Part shown: positions 5,484 to 7,303 of the stretch, one piece after another | Numbering within the stretch: position 1 is the first letter of the stretch | Layout: each line of letters opens with the position of its first letter | From: Solirubrobacterales bacterium | GTDB lineage: Bacteria > Actinomycetota > Thermoleophilia > Solirubrobacterales > Solirubrobacteraceae | Reading direction: 5' to 3' | DNA length: 7,303 nucleotides | Assembly (NCBI GenBank): GCA_025964065.1 | Contig: JAOPZO010000017.1 | Location: 1-7,303, forward strand | The notes under the pieces: generated by a model | What the model was told of the DNA's origin: nothing | Seen by the model: the letters and a program-made list of their open reading frames with translations, nothing else | Database searches by the model: none | Translations under genes and position numbers: made by a program

Positions 5484-6194
5484 CTAGCACTTGGAGGTGC
5501 TGGTGACCTTCGCGCTCGTGTTGTCGGAGAACGTGAAGTCGCCGCCGAACTTGTAGGACGTCTTGCAGCCCACGGACGTGACGTAGCCGAGGCCCTTGTA
5601 CTTCTTGGTCGAGATCACGGTGTTGAACTCGGTGAGCGTGATCGAGAGGCCGAGCTGGTTCTGCAGCTTCGGCGGGATCGGCACGTCGAGCTTCGAGCCG
5701 TACTTGCCCGTGTCGGACTTCAGGGTGCCGACGAGCACGCCCGAGGAGTCGACCTCGTTGGCCGCCTTGATGAGCTTCAGGTTGATCTTCCCGCCCGCGG
5801 CGTTGTACGCCTCGATGGTCGGGTTGGCCTTGATCTGCTGGGCACCGATGGTCGCCTTGGCGTAGCCCGAGCCGACCTTGGAGCCCGCGGGGCAGTTCTC
5901 CGGGGCCGAGGCCACCGTCTGGAGGCTGCAGACCGGGAACTTGCGGTTGTTGAACTTGAGGTTCTTGTCGAAGTGGATGACGGCCTTCTTCGTCGCGTAG
6001 GTGCCGTCGACGGCAGGATCCTTCGCGCTCGTGAAGGTCGTGACGCTGAGCTTGAGCACGGTCGGCTTGGCCTTGGTGCCCTTCTTGCCCGTCGTCTTGA
6101 TCTTGATCGACTGGTTGACGTCAACGGCGCCTGCGACGCCTGCGACACCGACGGACGCGGCGAGGGTGGCCGCGATGAGACCGAGCTTGCGCAA
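5484..6194 (-). CDS. Secreted lysine-rich protein with four cysteines, 236 aa
   Basis: A Sec-type signal peptide is clear: MRK, a hydrophobic core at about 4-20, and the cut site AGA|VDV after residue 23. The mature part is beta-rich in appearance, rich in Lys, Thr, Ser and Gly, with four cysteines at 89, 101, 210 and 236 (the last residue), which could form two disulfides. Recognisable stretches are AVIHFDKNLKFNNRKFPVCS (71-90), CPAGSKVGSG (101-110) and YGSKLDVPIP (165-174). I recall this pattern from an uncharacterised secreted family of Thermoleophilia, often present in several copies per genome; its function is unknown. By my count there are 31 Lys and only 2 Arg, all Lys being AAG, in sharp contrast to the Arg-rich neighbours. 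Start: TTG at 6194-6192, with AGGAGG 5 bases upstream. A strong ribosome site and a dedicated terminator suggest high expression as a single-gene transcript. Confidence 0.92.
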   Translation of the reverse strand: MRKLGLIAATLAASVGVAGVAGAVDVNQSIKIKTTGKKGTKAKPTVLKLSVTTFTSAKDPAVDGTYATKKAVIHFDKNLKFNNRKFPVCSLQTVASAPENCPAGSKVGSGYAKATIGAQQIKANPTIEAYNAAGGKINLKLIKAANEVDSSGVLVGTLKSDTGKYGSKLDVPIPPKLQNQLGLSITLTEFNTVISTKKYKGLGYVTSVGCKTSYKFGGDFTFSDNTSAKVTSTSKC

Positions 6195-6199
6195 CTGCT

Positions 6200-6205
6200 C
6201 CTCCT
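6200..6205 (-). promoter_or_regulatory. Perfect Shine-Dalgarno that fixes the TTG start of the secreted protein
   Basis: AGGAGG on the minus strand, 5 bases before TTG at 6194-6192. It decides the start: the signal peptide begins directly with this TTG and no in-frame ATG fits better. Confidence 0.82.
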
Positions 6206-6216
6206 GGGAGTTCTAG

Positions 6217-6231
6217 GGCTGTGGGACAGCC
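6217..6231. repeat. Short inverted repeat in the 5' region of the secreted-protein gene
   Basis: GGCTGT-GGG-ACAGCC gives a perfect 6-bp stem with a 3-base loop. It ends about 11 bases upstream of the AGGAGG ribosome site on the minus strand. In RNA it could stabilise the leader or affect ribosome access; in DNA it could be an operator. Nothing in the sequence decides between these. Confidence 0.4.
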
Positions 6232-6296
6232 TTGGGGTGGGGACCTGGTGTTCAGGGGCGGCGTCCGGCAACAACCCTGCCGCGCCCCGCTGAAGC

Positions 6297-6310
6297 ATGT
6301 CATCGGACAT
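6297..6310. repeat. Inverted repeat ATGTC-N4-GACAT in a divergent intergenic region
   Basis: Two perfect 5-base arms flank ATCG. The site lies between the divergent secreted-protein and thioredoxin-fold genes, in a less GC-rich patch, where a regulator could bind. No known operator consensus is recognised. Confidence 0.25.
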
Positions 6311-6341
6311 ACGGCCACGAAGCTTGAGTCCGCTCATGGTC

Positions 6342-6351
6342 GTCAGCTGAC
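6342..6351. repeat. 10-bp palindrome GTCAGCTGAC in a divergent intergenic region
   Basis: A perfect palindrome 31 bp from the preceding inverted repeat and about 90 bp upstream of the thioredoxin-fold start. It is a possible regulator site for one or both divergent genes. The rest of the 249-bp region (6195-6443) shows no gene. Confidence 0.28.
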
Positions 6352-6424
6352 AACGCTGCCCCGGGAGCCCGCGCGAACGGCCGGAGTTGCGGAGGTGGAC
6401 GGATGACCGAGGCGCCCGGGCCGG

Positions 6425-6433
6425 TGCTAGCTT
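6425..6433 (+). promoter_or_regulatory. Candidate extended -10 box for the thioredoxin-fold gene
   Basis: TGCTAGCTT contains TGn followed by TAGCTT, an extended -10 pattern. Ten bases separate it from the ATG at 6444, so the transcript would have a leader of only a few bases. No Shine-Dalgarno is present in the gap. A partial -35-like TGACCG lies 18 bases upstream of the hexamer. Confidence 0.42.
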
Positions 6434-6443
6434 GGCCGCCCGC

Positions 6444-7187
6444 ATGCGCGCTCCCACCGACTCCATCGCCGCTCCTCCGCTCCCCGTCCTCGAGTGGGTC
6501 AACGTCGCGATGCTGCGGATGGACCAGCAGGTCGGCCGGCCCGTCCTCGTCGAGTTCTGGGACTTCTGCCGCATCAACTCCCTGCGCACGCTCCCGTACG
6601 TGCGGGCGTGGCACGAGCGCTACGCGGAGGCGGGCCTCCGCGTCATCGCACTGCACTGCGGCGCCTACCCCCCCTCCCAGGACCCCGCGCTCGTGCGCGA
6701 GGCCGTGGAGCGGCTCGGCATCGGGCATCCCGTCGGCCTCGACGTCGAGTTCCGCGCCTGGAAGCAGTTCGACGTCCCGGGCTGGCCCGCGCGCTACCTC
6801 TTCGACCAGCGCCTGCGGCTCTTCGAGTACCACCACGGCGAGGGCGGGTACGCGGACACGGAGCTGGCGATCGGCGAGCTCCTGGGCTCGAAGGTCGAGC
6901 CCGTCCCGCCGCTGCGGCCCGAGGACGCCCCGGGCACCGTGCTCGTCGAGCCGAGCCGCGAGCGGCCCGGCGCGTGGTCCGGCCCGTACGGGGCGGGCGG
7001 CGTGCATGCGGTCGTCTCGGGCCGCGGCGAGCTCCGCACGGGCGACGGCGTCGTCGCGGTGGAGCACCCCGGGGTCGTGACCCTCGTCGAGCACGAGGTG
7101 CACACGGAGGCCGTGCTCGAGCTTGAGCCGGGCCCGGGCGTCGAGGTCCACGCGGTGCAGTTCACCGCGGGTGTCGACCCCGACTGA
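6444..7187 (+). CDS. Thioredoxin-fold protein lacking CxxC, with C-terminal beta-rich domain
   Basis: 247 residues, no signal peptide or membrane helix, so probably cytosolic. Residues 20-148 resemble the TlpA/DipZ-type thioredoxin domain: GRPVLVEFWDF (31-41), the active-site loop CRINSLRTLPYVRAWHERY (42-60), RVIALHCGAYPP (66-77), and VPGWPARYLFD (111-121) with the expected cis-proline Pro116. Related proteins normally read W-x-F-T-C-x-N-C-x-R-T-L-P-Y. Here both catalytic cysteines are replaced (Arg43 and Ser46), and a single Cys42 stands one position earlier. Cys72 lies where relatives usually have Thr after VxxVH. The protein is therefore unlikely to be a normal disulfide reductase. Residues 160-243 are beta-rich, with Gly-rich turns and a last strand VEVHAVQFTAG, reminiscent of the jelly-roll C-terminal domain of mycobacterial DipZ; this is a weak resemblance. 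The gene is divergent from the secreted-protein gene and ends 3 bp from a convergent neighbour. Confidence 0.87.
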   Translation: MRAPTDSIAAPPLPVLEWVNVAMLRMDQQVGRPVLVEFWDFCRINSLRTLPYVRAWHERYAEAGLRVIALHCGAYPPSQDPALVREAVERLGIGHPVGLDVEFRAWKQFDVPGWPARYLFDQRLRLFEYHHGEGGYADTELAIGELLGSKVEPVPPLRPEDAPGTVLVEPSRERPGAWSGPYGAGGVHAVVSGRGELRTGDGVVAVEHPGVVTLVEHEVHTEAVLELEPGPGVEVHAVQFTAGVDPD

Positions 7188-7190
7188 CCC

Positions 7191-7303
7191 TCAGCCGAGG
7201 TCGGTGACGATGCGCTCGAGGCGCGGCGGCCCGGTGTCCTCGAGCACGAGCGCGCGCCCGGCCCAGTAGGGCCCGGCCGGCGTCGGCCCCGCGAACGAGG
7301 GCT
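7191..7303 (-). CDS. C-terminal end of an unidentified gene, cut by window edge
   Basis: The last 36 complete codons of a minus-strand reading frame ending in TGA at 7193-7191. The frame has GC-rich third positions and a plausible sequence containing PAGPYWAGRALVLEDTGPP and ending RIVTDLG. Too little remains to assign a family. The stop lies 3 bp from the stop of the convergent thioredoxin-fold gene, which fits the compact convergent pairs seen elsewhere in the window and supports a real gene. Confidence 0.62.
   Translation of the reverse strand, partial: PSFAGPTPAGPYWAGRALVLEDTGPPRLERIVTDLG

Noticed and set aside
4959..6293. A 444-codon plus-strand frame opposite the cupredoxin and secreted-protein genes
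   Set aside because: It is a Val/Leu/Asp/Arg-repetitive antisense frame that runs through a strong terminator stem. Both minus-strand genes have signal peptides and recognisable domains.
1..7303. tRNA, rRNA, CRISPR array or insertion sequence
   Set aside because: No cloverleaf, spaced direct repeats, transposase motif or terminal inverted repeats were seen on either strand.

Overview
The window is very GC-rich (third codon positions almost all G or C) and densely packed, with few intergenic gaps. Gene content points to a high-GC actinobacterium, most likely of the class Thermoleophilia (Solirubrobacterales-like). The placement rests mainly on the lysine-rich secreted protein at 5484-6194 and the 472-residue membrane protein at 3502-4920. 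Both resemble families I remember from that group, but this is recall, not a database search.

Layout. (1) 1-2242, minus strand: a 14-helix DHA2-type drug/H+ antiporter followed 25 bp later by an alpha/beta hydrolase whose 3' part is cut by the window edge. (2) 2243-2425: a divergent intergenic region with two candidate promoters, a 14-bp GC palindrome and a possible minute ORF. (3) 2426-3073, plus: a membrane-anchored SCO1/SenC protein with an intact CxxxC...H copper site. (4) 3070-5381, minus: a tight cluster read as cupredoxin-fold protein, 472-aa polytopic membrane protein, 48-aa single-helix protein and 78-aa soluble protein. The first two junctions are 4-base GTGA stop/start overlaps. 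(5) 5428-5455: a 12-bp stem terminator. (6) 5484-6194, minus: a secreted Lys-rich protein with a perfect AGGAGG ribosome site and a TTG start. (7) 6195-6443: a divergent intergenic region with three small inverted repeats. (8) 6444-7187, plus: a thioredoxin-fold protein that has lost the CxxC motif and carries a C-terminal beta-rich domain. (9) 7191-7303, minus: the last 36 codons of an unidentified gene.

How they may work together. SCO1 proteins deliver copper to the CuA site of cytochrome c oxidase. Next to it lies an operon coding for an exported cupredoxin-fold protein with no cysteine, a polytopic membrane protein whose predicted mature N-terminus is a histidine, and a 48-aa membrane peptide. 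I infer an envelope module for copper or respiratory-complex handling. No function is established from sequence alone, and the 48-aa member is easy to miss in annotation.

Expression signals divide cleanly. The starts of the hydrolase, the transporter, SCO1 and the cupredoxin gene have no Shine-Dalgarno but have a TAnnnT -10 box 5-7 bases upstream, which is leaderless geometry. The secreted protein, the 48-aa protein and the 78-aa protein have clear Shine-Dalgarno sites instead.
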